Positions 25,264-36,977 of a DNA stretch of 43,265 bases are shown here, piece after piece. The notes under the pieces are model-generated. The model searched no databases, was not told the origin of the DNA, and saw only the letters and a list, made by a program, of their open reading frames with translations. The DNA lies in NCBI GenBank assembly GCA_030148005.1, contig JASBUI010000012.1:1-43265 (forward strand), read 5' to 3'. The translations under genes were made by a program, and so were the position numbers. Every line of letters begins with the position of its first letter. The first letter of the stretch is position 1. This DNA comes from Paracoccaceae bacterium. GTDB lineage: Bacteria; Pseudomonadota; Alphaproteobacteria; Rhodobacterales; Rhodobacteraceae.

Positions 25264-25600
25264 GATTCTGTTCCTTTCCTATTTCGGCGGCCAAACAACA
25301 CATCTTAAGACGGGTGCGCAAGAAAATTATTCTGCGCTGCAGAATTTTGTCACAATTGTTCGCCAAAAACCACCCCGGTTTTCGGCCCGGCGCGGCCCTC
25401 GTACGCCCTATTAACCAATAATTCTGGCTTCATGCCCAAGAATTACTGCGCCTCAATGAGCGTTGGAAGGGCGCCGCCCCGATAGCGTCTGTCGATCCCG
25501 CCCTTTGAGCATGCATAGCAACGAAGGTGCCACAGGGCGCTGCGCGAAACACCAGCGCATGCCGCCAGGCACGGGGCACCTTCAAAGGAAAGGGAACGAA
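25264..25600. other. 337-bp divergent intergenic region (mcl2 / small secreted protein)
   Basis: No convincing ORF is present. It contains the perfect dyad TTCTGC-GCT-GCAGAA (25330-25344), extended by one A/T pair, 67-81 bp upstream of the mcl2 start and a candidate operator. Near 25590, AAAGGAAAGGGAACG is the ribosome-binding site of the gene at 25601. The AT-rich stretch at 25320-25350 is a plausible mcl2 promoter. Confidence 0.45.
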
Positions 25601-27060
<1,460 letters not shown>

Positions 27061-27081
27061 CGCTCATCGAGCAAATTTAAG

Positions 27082-27113
27082 AAGGGGTCTGCCAATTGGC
27101 GGGCCCCTTTTTT
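27082..27113 (+). terminator. Rho-independent terminator of mdh
   Basis: A 10-bp stem GGGGTCTGCC / GGCGGGCCCC (27084-27093 with 27098-27107, two G-T pairs) has the loop AATT and is flanked by AA and a run of six or more T. It lies 24 bp past the mdh stop. Confidence 0.9.
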
Positions 27114-27241
27114 ATGGCTGCGGGCAGAACCGGGCGCCTCACGCTGCCCTTCGGCCGAACACGGAAAACCCTGAATAGAATCACGTGCTTCAGCGGTACT
27201 TGCCGCTTAATTTGGGTGAAGTTTCCATTAATCAGAACAGC

Positions 27242-27276
27242 TTTGTGATCACGGAATTTCTGGCTGTGATCACAAA
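27242..27276. promoter_or_regulatory. Paired TGTGATCAC operators upstream of sucC
   Basis: TTTGTGATCAC (27242-27252, centre 27248.5) and GTGATCACAAA (27266-27276, centre 27269.5) are mirror images 21 bp apart, centre to centre, 96-130 bp upstream of the sucC start. Core and spacing are identical to the pair upstream of sdhC. Occupancy by two dimers on one face of the helix would fit. The regulator is not known. Confidence 0.7.
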
Positions 27277-27371
27277 TATTGGTTTTTTCGCCCCAAACCG
27301 CTAAATACGGTTCACGAAAGAAATTTCCCGTGCCAATGCTGACGAAATTGCAGCAAGACGGGACAGGTTCT

Positions 27372-28565
27372 TTGAACATACACGAATATCAGGCCAAAGC
27401 TCTACTTCGTTCGTATGGCGCACCGGTTAGCGACGGGCGTGTCGTAACCCGCGCGGAAGATGCCAAAATGGCCGCAGGTGAAATGGACGGGCCGCTTTGG
27501 GTCGTCAAGGCGCAGATCCACGCAGGTGGGCGTGGCAAGGGCCACTTCAAGGAAACTGACGCAGGCGAAAAAGGCGGCGTCCGGCTTGCCAAATCGGTGG
27601 AAGAAGCCGCCGACGAGGCCAAGCGCATGCTGGGCCGCACCCTTGTTACGCATCAGACCGGACCGGCGGGAAAGCAGGTCAACCGCATCTACATCGAGGA
27701 TGGCTCGGGCATCGAGACAGAGCTTTACCTCGCCCTTCTGGTTGATCGTCAGAGCAGCCGCATCTCTTTTGTCTGCTCGACCGAAGGCGGGATGGACATC
27801 GAAGAGGTTGCCGCCTCAACCCCTGAAAAGATCCTGAGCTTTTCCGTCGACCCCGCGACCGGCTATCAGGCGTTCCACGGGCGCCGGATCGCCTTTATGC
27901 TGGGTCTTGAAGGCAAGCAGATCAAACAATGCGTTACGCTGATGGACACGCTTTATCGGCTCTTTGTCGAAAAAGATGCCGAGATGCTGGAAATCAACCC
28001 GCTGATCGTCACCGACAAGGGCGATCTGAAATGTCTTGATGCCAAGATGGGCTTTGACGGCAACGCCGTTTACCGCCACCCCGACATCGCCGAGCTTCGC
28101 GACACGTCCGAAGAGGACCCCAAGGAACTTGAGGCCTCCAAGTACGATCTGAACTACATCGCGCTGGACGGGGAAATCGGCTGTATGGTCAACGGCGCTG
28201 GCCTTGCCATGGCGACGATGGACATCATCAAGCTTTACGGCGCAGAGCCGGCCAACTTTCTGGATGTCGGCGGCGGCGCGACCAAGGAAAAGGTCACCGA
28301 GGCCTTCAAGATCATCACCTCTGACCCGCAAGTCAAAGGCATTCTGGTCAACATCTTTGGCGGGATCATGCGCTGTGACGTCATCGCCGAAGGCGTCGTG
28401 GCCGCGGTCAAGGAAGTAGGCCTGAAGGTGCCGCTGGTTGTGCGCCTTGAAGGCACCAATGTCGAAAAGGGCAAAGAGATCATCCGGACATCGGGCCTGA
28501 ACGTCATCGCGGCGGACGACCTTAAAGACGGCGCCGAAAAGATCGTGAAGGCGGTTAAGGGCTGA
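27372..28565 (+). CDS. sucC: Succinyl-CoA synthetase (ADP-forming) beta subunit
   Basis: The 397-residue subunit joins succinyl-CoA hydrolysis to nucleotide phosphorylation with SucD. It has the ATP-grasp N-terminal domain ([34 protein letters not shown]) and the C-terminal ligase domain ([45 protein letters not shown]). The family N-terminus (M-N-I-H-E-Y-Q) begins at a TTG codon at 27372, with GGGACAGG just upstream. The only upstream in-frame ATG (27336) would add 12 foreign residues, so TTG is chosen. The stop overlaps the next small gene by one base (TGATG). Confidence 0.94.
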   Translation: MNIHEYQAKALLRSYGAPVSDGRVVTRAEDAKMAAGEMDGPLWVVKAQIHAGGRGKGHFKETDAGEKGGVRLAKSVEEAADEAKRMLGRTLVTHQTGPAGKQVNRIYIEDGSGIETELYLALLVDRQSSRISFVCSTEGGMDIEEVAASTPEKILSFSVDPATGYQAFHGRRIAFMLGLEGKQIKQCVTLMDTLYRLFVEKDAEMLEINPLIVTDKGDLKCLDAKMGFDGNAVYRHPDIAELRDTSEEDPKELEASKYDLNYIALDGEIGCMVNGAGLAMATMDIIKLYGAEPANFLDVGGGATKEKVTEAFKIITSDPQVKGILVNIFGGIMRCDVIAEGVVAAVKEVGLKVPLVVRLEGTNVEKGKEIIRTSGLNVIAADDLKDGAEKIVKAVKG

Positions 28566-29020
28566 TGCGTAGACACCTAACCTGCACAATGCTTGCGATT
28601 TTTGGATTTGCTTATCCGATAGCCGCTCAAGAGGCTCGCAAACTCAACCCTTATGAGATCTATGATGCGTCGCTTGCCGCCCTCGATAAAGCGTGCATTG
28701 ATCAAGCGATAAAGGTGTTGAGCAAAGCGAAGGGTTTCACTGGTCTAGGTTATGACTCGCCAATCCAGTGGAATTCGATTCTGAACGGGATCGTATTCAC
28801 CCACTACCGCGCTGCTGTTTTCGAATCTGACTTTGGCACCGTATCCGGGGACATCATTTGCGTTGCTGCGCCCTCGCAGAATGTTATCGCCGAACTGTCC
28901 TTTGCTTTCGACAGCCCCGGATTTGCGGGGCTAAGAACTATTCCCGGACGAACACCCGCCGAAAGCAAAATCAACAGTTTTGTCTCACAAAACCCAACAC
29001 CAATCATCGGAGCCAACTAG
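28565..29020 (+). CDS. Hypothetical secreted protein inserted between sucC and sucD
   Basis: The 151-residue protein has a signal peptide (basic MRRH, hydrophobic core, cleavage after IAA near residue 21). The mature domain includes [18 protein letters not shown] and [21 protein letters not shown], and its two Cys may pair. No family is recognised. It is coupled at both ends: its ATG overlaps the sucC stop (TGATG), and sucD starts directly after its TAG. Three sampled 60-base lines give about half G+C against about 60 percent in the neighbouring sucC, and codon choice looks less biased, so later acquisition is possible. sucC and sucD are usually adjacent, so this insertion is unusual. Confidence 0.8.
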   Translation: MRRHLTCTMLAIFGFAYPIAAQEARKLNPYEIYDASLAALDKACIDQAIKVLSKAKGFTGLGYDSPIQWNSILNGIVFTHYRAAVFESDFGTVSGDIICVAAPSQNVIAELSFAFDSPGFAGLRTIPGRTPAESKINSFVSQNPTPIIGAN

Positions 29021-29902
29021 ATGGCAGTCCTCGTAGACGAAAACACAAAGGTAATCTGTCAGGGCCTGACCGGCTCGCAGGGTACTTTCCACACCGAGCA
29101 GGCGATCGCCTACGGCACCAAGATGGTTGGCGGCGTAACGCCCGGCAAGGGCGGCCAGACCCATCTGGACCTTCCCGTTTTCAACTCGGTGCATGAAGCG
29201 AAGGCCACGACAGAGGCTAACGCCAGTGTTATCTACGTCCCGCCCCCTTTCGCGGCCGACAGCATTCTTGAAGCGATCGACGCCGAGATGGAACTGATCG
29301 TCTGCATCACCGAAGGCATTCCGGTTCTGGACATGATGCGCGTCAAGCGCGCGCTGGAAGGTTCCGCTTCAAAGCTGATTGGCCCCAACTGCCCTGGCGT
29401 GATCACGCCCGATGCCTGCAAGATCGGCATCATGCCCGGCCACATTCACAAGCGCGGATCGGTCGGGGTTGTCAGCCGCTCGGGCACGCTTACCTATGAA
29501 GCCGTAAAGCAGACAACCGATGTCGGCCTTGGCCAGTCAACCTGTGTGGGTATCGGCGGCGATCCGATCAAGGGAACCGAGCATATCGATGTGCTGGAAT
29601 GGTTTCTGGCCGATGACGAAACGCAGAGCATCATCATGATCGGTGAAATCGGCGGGTCGGCCGAAGAAGAGGCCGCACAGTTCCTTGCCGAAGAGAAAAA
29701 GCGCGGCCGCTGGAAGCCGACCGCAGGTTTCATCGCCGGGCGCACCGCACCTCCGGGCCGCCGCATGGGCCATGCTGGTGCCATCGTCGCGGGCGGTCAG
29801 GGCGGCGCGGAAGACAAGATCGAAGCGATGAAATCGGCCGGTATAACGGTGGCCGAAAGCCCCGCCAGCTTGGGCGAGGCGGTATTGAAGGCAATTGGGT
29901 GA
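29021..29902 (+). CDS. sucD: Succinyl-CoA synthetase alpha subunit
   Basis: The 293-residue protein has a CoA-binding N-terminal domain ([29 protein letters not shown]), the segment [20 protein letters not shown] and the active-site phosphohistidine in [17 protein letters not shown]. It pairs with SucC in the TCA cycle. It begins one base after the stop of the inserted secreted-protein gene, with CGGAGCC as a weak ribosome-binding site, so its translation may depend on that gene. Confidence 0.96.
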   Translation: MAVLVDENTKVICQGLTGSQGTFHTEQAIAYGTKMVGGVTPGKGGQTHLDLPVFNSVHEAKATTEANASVIYVPPPFAADSILEAIDAEMELIVCITEGIPVLDMMRVKRALEGSASKLIGPNCPGVITPDACKIGIMPGHIHKRGSVGVVSRSGTLTYEAVKQTTDVGLGQSTCVGIGGDPIKGTEHIDVLEWFLADDETQSIIMIGEIGGSAEEEAAQFLAEEKKRGRWKPTAGFIAGRTAPPGRRMGHAGAIVAGGQGGAEDKIEAMKSAGITVAESPASLGEAVLKAIG

Positions 29903-29914
29903 CAAAATCAGGCT

Positions 29915-29929
29915 TCTGACACTGTCAGA
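29915..29929. repeat. 15-bp inverted repeat in the sucD-sucA gap
   Basis: TCTGACA-C-TGTCAGA lies between sucD and sucA, 23-37 bp before the sucA ATG. It could be an mRNA hairpin tuning relative expression or an operator. No T run follows, so it is not a standard terminator. Confidence 0.4.
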
Positions 29930-29951
29930 GCCATAACGGCAGAGTGTAGCC

Positions 29952-32906
29952 ATGACCGACCAAAGCGCGAACGACCAATTCAGGGCCTCTTCCTTTCTTC
30001 AGGGCCACAACGCCGAATACATCGAACAGGTCTATGCCAAATACGCGGGCGATCCGTCGTCCGTTGATGCCGCATGGGCAGAGTTCTTTCGTCAGCTTGG
30101 CGATGCCGAACTGGACGTAAAGGCAGAGGCCAAGGGCCCGTCATGGGCGCGCCCCGACTGGCCGCCCCAGCCTGACGATGACCTGACGCACGCGCTTGAC
30201 GGTCAATGGGCCGAAGCGCCCGCTGTTGCCCAGAAGGTTCAGGCCAAGGCCGCCGAACAAGGCGTTGTTGTCAGCGATGAACAGATCAAGCGCGCTGTGC
30301 TGGACAGTATCCGCGCCCTGATGATCATCCGCGCCTACCGTATCCGCGGGCACCTTGCCGCCGATCTTGATCCTTTGGGAATGCGCGAAGACACAGGCCA
30401 CCCCGAGCTTGAGCCACGCTCATACGGGTTTTCCGATGGCGACATGGATCGTCCGATCTTTATCGACAACGTGCTGGGGCTTCAGATGGCCTCGCTTCGC
30501 GAAATTCTGGCCATCGTAAAGCGCACCTACTGTGGAACTTTCGCGCTTCAGTACATGCATATTTCCGACCCCGAACAATCCTCGTGGCTGAAAGAGCGCA
30601 TCGAAGGTTACGGCAAGGAAATCCAGTTCACCCGCGAAGGGCGCAAGGCCATTCTGAACAAGATGGTCGAGGCCGAGGGCTTTGAAAAGTTCTTGCATGT
30701 CAAATACATGGGCACCAAGCGGTTTGGCCTTGATGGCGGCGAAAGCCTGATCCCCGCGATGGAACAGATCATCAAGCGCGGCGGCGCTTTGGGGGTCAAG
30801 GACATCTCGATCGGGATGCCGCACCGCGGGCGCTTGTCTGTTCTGGCAAACGTCATGCAGAAACCCTATCGCGCGATCTTTAACGAGTTTCAGGGCGGCA
30901 GCTTCAAACCCGAAGAAGTCGATGGTTCGGGCGATGTGAAGTACCACCTTGGCGCCTCGTCGGATCGCGAATTCGATGGCAACACGGTGCACTTGTCACT
31001 GACAGCCAACCCCAGCCACCTTGAGGCCGTGAACCCCGTGGTTCTGGGCAAGGTGCGGGCCAAGCAGGATCAGCTGTCAGATGCTGATCGCACGGCGGTT
31101 CTGCCGATCCTTCTGCACGGCGATGCGGCCTTTGCCGGTCAGGGCGTTGTGGCCGAATGCTTTGGCCTGTCGGGGCTTAAGGGCCACCGCACGGGCGGCA
31201 CGATGCATATCGTCGTCAACAACCAGATCGGCTTCACCACCGCACCGCACTTCAGCCGCTCATCGCCCTACCCCACCGACATCGCGCTGATGGTTGAGGC
31301 CCCCATCTTCCACGTGAACGGGGACGACCCAGAGGCCGTTGTGCACGCCGCGCGCGTGGCCACAGAGTTTCGCCAGAAGTTCCACAAGGACGTCGTGATC
31401 GACATCTTCTGTTATCGCCGCTTTGGCCATAACGAGGGTGATGAGCCGATGTTCACCAACCCGATCATGTACAAGAAGATCAAGAAGCAGAAGACAACGC
31501 TTTCTTTGTACACCGAACGGCTGGTCAAGGACGGTCTGATCCCCGAGGGCGAGATCGAGGATATGAAAGCCGCCTTTCAGGCTCATCTGAACGAAGAGTT
31601 CGAGGCTGGCAAAGACTATAAGCCGAACAAGGCCGACTGGCTGGACGGCCGCTGGAGCCACATCAACAAGCGCGGCGAAGAATACCAGCGCGGCGCAACC
31701 GCGATTGCGGATGAAACCTTTGACCAGATCGGAAGCGCCCTGTCGCGCGCGCCCGACAACTATCCGCTGCACAAGACCGTCGGGCGCCTTCTTGAGACCA
31801 AGAAGGCAATGTTCGACAGCGGCAAGGGCATTGACTGGGCCACGGGTGAGGCTTTGGCCTTTGGATCGCTTTTGACCGAAGGCTTCCCAGTACGCCTTTC
31901 GGGTCAGGACAGCACGCGCGGCACGTTCAGCCAGCGCCATTCGGCCCTGATCAATCAGGAAACCGAAGAACGTTATTACCCGCTGAACCACATCCGCGAA
32001 GGTCAGGCGAATTACGAAGTCATCGATTCCATGCTGTCCGAATACGCGGTTCTGGGTTTCGAATACGGCTATTCGCTGGCAGAGCCGAATGCCCTGACCC
32101 TTTGGGAAGCGCAGTTTGGTGACTTCGCCAACGGCGCCCAGATCATGTTCGATCAGTTCGTATCCTCGGGCGAGGCAAAGTGGCTTCGCATGTCGGGTCT
32201 GGTCTGTCTTCTGCCGCATGGCTTTGAAGGTCAGGGGCCGGAACACTCTTCCGCCCGCCTTGAACGGTTCCTGCAACTTTGTGGCGGCGACAACTGGATC
32301 GTGGCCAACTGCACGACGCCGGCCAACTATTTCCATATCCTGCGCCGCCAGATTCACCGCAGTTTCCGCAAGCCGCTGATCCTGATGACGCCCAAGTCGC
32401 TGCTGCGGCACAAGCTTGCGGTATCGGACCGCGAAGAGTTCACCACAGGTTCATCCTATCACCGCGTTCTTTGGGACGACGCCCAAAAGGGCATGTCGGA
32501 CACCAAGCTAAAGCCGGACAACAAGATCAAGCGCGTCGTGATGTGCGCCGGCAAGGTCTATTTCGATCTGCTGGAAGAGCGTGACGCGCGCGGGATCGAC
32601 GACATTTACCTGATGCGTTTTGAACAGTTCTATCCCTTCCCCGCCATCTCGGCGGTGCAAGAGCTTGAACGTTTCAAATCCGCCGAAATGGTCTGGTGTC
32701 AGGAAGAACCCAAGAACCAGGGCGCATGGACTTTCATGGAGCCCAACATCGAATGGGTTCTCACGCGCATCGGCGCGAAACACAAACGCCCCGTCTATGT
32801 CGGGCGCGCTTCTTCGGCTTCGCCAGCAACCGGTCTGGCAAGTCAGCACAAGGCACAACAAGAGGCGCTCGTTAACGAGGCGCTGACACTTGAAGGGAAA
32901 AAGTAG
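29952..32906 (+). CDS. sucA: 2-oxoglutarate dehydrogenase E1 component
   Basis: The 984-residue thiamine-diphosphate enzyme decarboxylates 2-oxoglutarate and passes the succinyl group to SucB. The N-terminal E2-binding segment [20 protein letters not shown] is present. So are [49 protein letters not shown], the ThDP/Mg segment [29 protein letters not shown] and the C-terminal [14 protein letters not shown] and [24 protein letters not shown]. Length is typical. It is followed by sucB one base after its stop region. Confidence 0.97.
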   Translation: MTDQSANDQFRASSFLQGHNAEYIEQVYAKYAGDPSSVDAAWAEFFRQLGDAELDVKAEAKGPSWARPDWPPQPDDDLTHALDGQWAEAPAVAQKVQAKAAEQGVVVSDEQIKRAVLDSIRALMIIRAYRIRGHLAADLDPLGMREDTGHPELEPRSYGFSDGDMDRPIFIDNVLGLQMASLREILAIVKRTYCGTFALQYMHISDPEQSSWLKERIEGYGKEIQFTREGRKAILNKMVEAEGFEKFLHVKYMGTKRFGLDGGESLIPAMEQIIKRGGALGVKDISIGMPHRGRLSVLANVMQKPYRAIFNEFQGGSFKPEEVDGSGDVKYHLGASSDREFDGNTVHLSLTANPSHLEAVNPVVLGKVRAKQDQLSDADRTAVLPILLHGDAAFAGQGVVAECFGLSGLKGHRTGGTMHIVVNNQIGFTTAPHFSRSSPYPTDIALMVEAPIFHVNGDDPEAVVHAARVATEFRQKFHKDVVIDIFCYRRFGHNEGDEPMFTNPIMYKKIKKQKTTLSLYTERLVKDGLIPEGEIEDMKAAFQAHLNEEFEAGKDYKPNKADWLDGRWSHINKRGEEYQRGATAIADETFDQIGSALSRAPDNYPLHKTVGRLLETKKAMFDSGKGIDWATGEALAFGSLLTEGFPVRLSGQDSTRGTFSQRHSALINQETEERYYPLNHIREGQANYEVIDSMLSEYAVLGFEYGYSLAEPNALTLWEAQFGDFANGAQIMFDQFVSSGEAKWLRMSGLVCLLPHGFEGQGPEHSSARLERFLQLCGGDNWIVANCTTPANYFHILRRQIHRSFRKPLILMTPKSLLRHKLAVSDREEFTTGSSYHRVLWDDAQKGMSDTKLKPDNKIKRVVMCAGKVYFDLLEERDARGIDDIYLMRFEQFYPFPAISAVQELERFKSAEMVWCQEEPKNQGAWTFMEPNIEWVLTRIGAKHKRPVYVGRASSASPATGLASQHKAQQEALVNEALTLEGKK

Positions 32907-32907
32907 C

Positions 32908-34446
32908 ATGAGCACCCAGGTTCGCGTCCCGACGTTGGGCGAAAGTGTCACCGAGGCCACTGTTGCCACATGGTTCAAAAAGCCCGGAGACCCCGTCGCG
33001 GTTGACGAGATGCTTTGTGAGCTGGAAACCGACAAGGTCACGGTAGAGGTCCCCTCGCCCGTCGCCGGCACCTTGGGTGAGATCGTGGCCGGTGAAGGCG
33101 AAACCGTGGGCGTCGACGCCCTTTTGGCGACGATCAGCGAAGGCGCCGCGGCAAAACCTGCCGAAGACAAGGCCGAGGCCCCCAAAGCGGGCAAATCTGA
33201 ACCAACCAAGGCCGCATCGAATGCAAGTTCGGTCGACGTGATGGTGCCGACACTTGGCGAAAGCGTCACCGAAGCCACCGTATCGACATGGTTCAAGGCC
33301 GTGGGCGACAGCGTCGAGCAGGACGAAATGCTTTGCGAACTTGAAACCGACAAGGTTTCGGTCGAGGTTCCATCGCCCTCCGCTGGCGTGCTCGCCGAAA
33401 TACTGGCCCCAGAAGGCACGACCGTCGATGCCTCTGCGAAACTGGCAATCCTGTCGTCAGGCTCTGCGGCAAAACCGGCCGGCGGCCAGCCCGCCGCGGC
33501 CCAAACCGCAAGCGCACCTGCGGCCACCACTGCAAAAAGCGATATCGAAAACGCGCCCAGCGCCAACAAGATGATGGCCGAAAAGGGTCTGACGCCCGAT
33601 CAGGTCACCGGGACCGGCAAGGACGGACGGATCATGAAAGAAGACGTTCAGAAAGCGGCATCAGCGCCTGCGCCCTCCTCGCAGCCCAAGGCCGCCGCTG
33701 ACACGCCCGCCGCCGCCCCGCGCGCGCCGGTTGCCGCACAGGACGCCGCGCGCGAAGAGCGGGTTAAAATGACCCGCCTGCGCCAGACGATCGCCCGCCG
33801 TCTGAAAGACGCGCAAAACAACGCCGCCATGCTGACGACCTATAACGAGGTCGACATGTCGGGCGTCATGGGTCTGCGCAAGGAATACAAGGACCTCTTT
33901 GAGAAAAAGCACGGCACCAAGCTTGGGTTCATGTCCTTTTTCACCAAGGCCTGCTGTCACGCGCTGAAAGAAGTGCCTGAGGTGAACGCCGAAATCGATG
34001 GCACCGATGTCGTCTACAAGAACTTCGTCCACATGGGCGTTGCGGTTGGTACGCCAAACGGTCTGGTCGTGCCGGTCGTACGCGACGCCGATCAGATGGG
34101 CTTTGCCGAGATTGAAAAACGCATTGCCGAACTTGGCATGCGCGCACGCGACGGCAAGCTGTCGATGGCAGAGATGCAAGGCGGAACCTTCACCATCTCC
34201 AACGGTGGCGTCTACGGATCGCTGATGTCCTCACCCATTCTGAACCCGCCGCAATCCGGCATCCTGGGCATGCATAAGATCCAGGACCGCCCGGTCGTTG
34301 TGGGCGGCGAGATCGTGATCCGCCCGATGATGTATCTGGCCCTCAGCTATGACCACCGCATCGTCGATGGCAAAGGTGCGGTTACCTTCCTTGTACGTGT
34401 CAAGGAAGCGCTGGAAGATCCGCGCCGCCTGTTGATGGACCTCTAG
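32908..34446 (+). CDS. sucB: 2-oxoglutarate dehydrogenase E2 (dihydrolipoyl succinyltransferase), two lipoyl domains
   Basis: The 512-residue protein contains two nearly identical lipoyl domains, with modified lysines Lys43 and Lys149, each in the motif ELETDKV. Ala/Pro-rich linkers join them to a peripheral-subunit-binding domain ([15 protein letters not shown] ... [13 protein letters not shown], about 212-248). The catalytic domain ends with the active-site motif [14 protein letters not shown]. coli SucB has one lipoyl domain and about 405 residues, so the extra domain accounts for the length. The ATG at 32908 follows GAAGGGAAAAAG. It is the core scaffold of the complex with SucA and Lpd. 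Confidence 0.96.
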   Translation: MSTQVRVPTLGESVTEATVATWFKKPGDPVAVDEMLCELETDKVTVEVPSPVAGTLGEIVAGEGETVGVDALLATISEGAAAKPAEDKAEAPKAGKSEPTKAASNASSVDVMVPTLGESVTEATVSTWFKAVGDSVEQDEMLCELETDKVSVEVPSPSAGVLAEILAPEGTTVDASAKLAILSSGSAAKPAGGQPAAAQTASAPAATTAKSDIENAPSANKMMAEKGLTPDQVTGTGKDGRIMKEDVQKAASAPAPSSQPKAAADTPAAAPRAPVAAQDAAREERVKMTRLRQTIARRLKDAQNNAAMLTTYNEVDMSGVMGLRKEYKDLFEKKHGTKLGFMSFFTKACCHALKEVPEVNAEIDGTDVVYKNFVHMGVAVGTPNGLVVPVVRDADQMGFAEIEKRIAELGMRARDGKLSMAEMQGGTFTISNGGVYGSLMSSPILNPPQSGILGMHKIQDRPVVVGGEIVIRPMMYLALSYDHRIVDGKGAVTFLVRVKEALEDPRRLLMDL

Positions 34447-34520
34447 GAACGCCAATATCGCGCGGCCACGAAGTCAAACCCCACAGAGCCCAGCTTCAAG
34501 AGAGGTAATTCAGGGCGAAA

Positions 34521-34538
34521 AACACAACCAATTGTGTT
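34521..34538. repeat. AACACAA-CCAA-TTGTGTT inverted repeat
   Basis: A 7-bp perfect dyad with a four-base spacer lies 38-55 bp upstream of the first MAPEG gene, in the 129-bp gap after sucB. It is a candidate operator or hairpin for internal control of the MAPEG-lpd part of the cluster. Confidence 0.35.
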
Positions 34539-34575
34539 AACCTTGAAGAACCGAACAAGATAAAGGGATTTAACA

Positions 34576-34962
34576 ATGTATAGCGAACTATCAATTCTGG
34601 CGCTCTACGGGCTGCTTTTGATCGTCATCCTGATCGTTCAGGTCACGCTTGCCTTGCCGCAGGTCGGGCTGGCCTATCTTGCATCTCCGCGCGACACTGA
34701 AGTCAAATTGACCGGTACGGCAGGCCGCTCCTTGCGCTGTCTGAACAACTCCGTCACCGCAATGGCGCTTTTTGCTCCGGCGATCCTGATACTGCAGGCC
34801 CAGTCGACAATGACCGCCACGACACTGCTGATGGCGCAGATCTTTCTGGTTGCGCGGCTGGCCTACTGGATACTCTACCTTGTCGGCATTCCGTGGCTGC
34901 GCACGGCGGCTTGGGCTTGCGGCTTTCTGGCGACGGCCTATCTGTACATTCTGGCACTTTGA
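34576..34962 (+). CDS. MAPEG family integral membrane protein (1)
   Basis: The 128-residue protein has four transmembrane helices and the MAPEG-like arrangement: helix 1, a loop with ASPRDTEVKLTGTAGRSLRCLNNSVTAMALF (the R-x-x-R-x-x-N-N core) and helices 2-4 with VARLAYWILYLVGIPWLRTAAW. MAPEG proteins use glutathione or eicosanoids, but bacterial members are mostly uncharacterised. It stands in tandem with a paralogue 24 bp downstream, between sucB and lpd. Confidence 0.8.
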   Translation: MYSELSILALYGLLLIVILIVQVTLALPQVGLAYLASPRDTEVKLTGTAGRSLRCLNNSVTAMALFAPAILILQAQSTMTATTLLMAQIFLVARLAYWILYLVGIPWLRTAAWACGFLATAYLYILAL

Positions 34963-34986
34963 ACCAAAAGGGACCGGCGGGAACAA

Positions 34987-35397
34987 ATGACACCTGAACT
35001 TACGGTTCTTGCGCTCGCCGGTCTGTTGCAGGTCATTCAATATGGCCTGATGTCGGTCCCGGCCAATTTGCAGCTGGGCTTTGCCAAAACCCTGTCAGCG
35101 CGCGATCCTGATCGCATGGAACGGCCCTTGATCGAGCAGCTTTCACCGAAAGCCGGGCGACTTTTCCGGGCCATGAACAACCACTTCGAGGCGCTGATCC
35201 TTTTCACCATTGCCGTCGTCGTCATCACCCTTTCGCAGAAGTCCACGCCCTTCACCCAAACCGCCGCATGGACGTATCTTGCCGCGCGCATCCTTTATAT
35301 CCCGGCTTACGCATTTGGGCTTCGGCCGTGGCGATCGCTGATCTGGCTGGTCGGGTTTCTTGCCAGCACCTCGATAATCGCAGCGTCATTGATATGA
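34987..35397 (+). CDS. MAPEG family integral membrane protein (2)
   Basis: The 136-residue paralogue of the preceding gene has the same four-helix layout and core segment (SARDPDRMERPLIEQLSPKAGRLFRAMNNHFEALILF, then LAARILYIPAYAFGLRPWRSLIW). The two proteins differ clearly in sequence, so the duplication is old. A GGCGGGAAC segment serves as a ribosome-binding site. Their presence inside the 2-oxoglutarate dehydrogenase gene cluster is unexplained by known MAPEG chemistry. Confidence 0.8.
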   Translation: MTPELTVLALAGLLQVIQYGLMSVPANLQLGFAKTLSARDPDRMERPLIEQLSPKAGRLFRAMNNHFEALILFTIAVVVITLSQKSTPFTQTAAWTYLAARILYIPAYAFGLRPWRSLIWLVGFLASTSIIAASLI

Positions 35398-35529
35398 ATT
35401 GCCCGGCGGTACAAAATTCCCAATGGCGGTGTGCGCGCGCGTTCGAAAAACCGCGGCCGGGTCACCCCATTGCGCGGCAAACCACACCCCAAACATTTAC
35501 CCAATGCGCCTTTTACGCAGGAGTTCCAA

Positions 35530-36918
35530 ATGGCAGACTATGACGTCATCATCATCGGCAGCGGCCCCGGCGGCTATGTCTCGGCAATTCGCTGTGCCCA
35601 ACTGGGCCTCAAGACAGCCTGCGTTGAGGGGCGCGATACCCTTGGCGGCACCTGCCTGAACGTCGGCTGCATTCCGTCCAAGGCGCTTTTGCACGCAAGC
35701 CACATGCTTCACGAGGCAGAGCATAACTTTGCCGCCATGGGCCTTAAGGGCAAATCGCCCTCGGTCGACTGGAAACAGATGCTTGCCTACAAGGACGATG
35801 TCATCTCGCAGAACACCAAGGGGATCGAATTCCTGTTCAAGAAGAACAAGGTGGACTGGCTTAAAGGTTGGGGCTCAATCCCTGCGCCGGGCAAGGTCAA
35901 GGTCGGCGAGGAAACTCACAACGCACGAAACATCGTCATCGCCACAGGTTCGGTATCTTCCTCTCTGCCCGGCGTCGAGGTCGACGAAAAGGTCGTCGTG
36001 ACTTCGACCGGCGCGCTGGAACTTAACAAGGTTCCCAAAAAGATGGTCGTGATCGGTGCGGGCGTCATCGGGCTTGAAATGGGTTCTGTCTATGCCCGGC
36101 TTGGCACCGAGGTGGAGGTTATCGAGTTTCTTGATGCCGTTACCCCCGGCATGGACGCCGAAATCGCAAAGACCTTTCAACGCACGCTGAAAAAGCAGGG
36201 GCTGAAGTTCACGATGGGCGCGGCCGTTCAAAAGGTCGAGGCAACAAAGACCAAGGCAAAGGTCACCTACAAGCTTCGCAAGAATGACGCCGAAGCGACA
36301 GTGGACGCCGATGTGGTTCTGGTCGCAACGGGTCGCAAACCCTTTACCGATGGCTTAGGCCTTGCAGAGCTTGGCGTCGAGATGACCGACCGCGGTCAGG
36401 TCAAGGTCGGCGATCACTGGAACACCAACGTCGCGGGCATCTATGCCATCGGCGATGCGATCGAAGGCCCGATGCTGGCCCATAAGGCCGAGGACGAAGG
36501 CATTGGCGTGGCCGAAACCATTGCCGGACAAAAGGGCCATGTGAACTATGGCGTTATTCCCGGCGTCATCTACACCTCACCCGAAGTTGCCAGCGTCGGC
36601 CAGACCGAAGAGCAACTAAAGGAAGCCGGGCGCGCCTATAAGGTCGGCAAGTTCTCTTTCATGGGCAATGGCCGCGCAAAGGCCAACTTTGCCGGGGAAG
36701 GCTTTGTAAAGATCTTGGCTGACGCTGAAACCGACCGCGTTCTTGGGGCACATATGATTGGCCCGATGGTTGGCGATCTGATCCATGAGATTTGCGTTGG
36801 AATGGAATTTGGCGCCGCCGCCGAAGACATCGCCCGCACTTGCCATGCGCACCCAACCTATTCCGAAGCGGTGCGCGAGGCGGCGCTGGCCTGTGGCGAC
36901 GGGGCAATCCACTCATAA
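35530..36918 (+). CDS. lpd: Dihydrolipoyl dehydrogenase (E3)
   Basis: The 462-residue flavoprotein reoxidises the dihydrolipoyl groups of SucB with NAD. It has the FAD motif [19 protein letters not shown] at the N-terminus, the redox disulfide [19 protein letters not shown], the NAD motif [19 protein letters not shown], the second FAD motif [20 protein letters not shown] and the C-terminal His-Glu pair in [15 protein letters not shown]. The ATG at 35530 gives the standard start ([12 protein letters not shown]). The ORF remains open upstream to 35431 without homologous residues. It ends the suc cluster, and a weak stem (36947-36977) lies between it and the convergent GntR gene. Confidence 0.96.
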   Translation: MADYDVIIIGSGPGGYVSAIRCAQLGLKTACVEGRDTLGGTCLNVGCIPSKALLHASHMLHEAEHNFAAMGLKGKSPSVDWKQMLAYKDDVISQNTKGIEFLFKKNKVDWLKGWGSIPAPGKVKVGEETHNARNIVIATGSVSSSLPGVEVDEKVVVTSTGALELNKVPKKMVVIGAGVIGLEMGSVYARLGTEVEVIEFLDAVTPGMDAEIAKTFQRTLKKQGLKFTMGAAVQKVEATKTKAKVTYKLRKNDAEATVDADVVLVATGRKPFTDGLGLAELGVEMTDRGQVKVGDHWNTNVAGIYAIGDAIEGPMLAHKAEDEGIGVAETIAGQKGHVNYGVIPGVIYTSPEVASVGQTEEQLKEAGRAYKVGKFSFMGNGRAKANFAGEGFVKILADAETDRVLGAHMIGPMVGDLIHEICVGMEFGAAAEDIARTCHAHPTYSEAVREAALACGDGAIHS

Positions 36919-36946
36919 GCGCCAAAAGCGGCCACAGCCGGAACTG

Positions 36947-36977
36947 GAAACCTGCAGCGCACTTTCGTTGCAGTTTC
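36947..36977. terminator. Imperfect stem-loop between lpd and the GntR gene
   Basis: GAAAC-c-TGCA (36947-36956) pairs with TGCA-GTTTC (36969-36977) across a 12-base loop, with one bulge. It sits between two convergent stop codons. The U tract is short, so it is a weak candidate for a shared terminator. Confidence 0.35.

Noticed and set aside
31260..32411. 383-codon minus-strand frame inside sucA
   Set aside because: sucA motifs run continuously through this stretch on the plus strand. The antisense frame has no family features.
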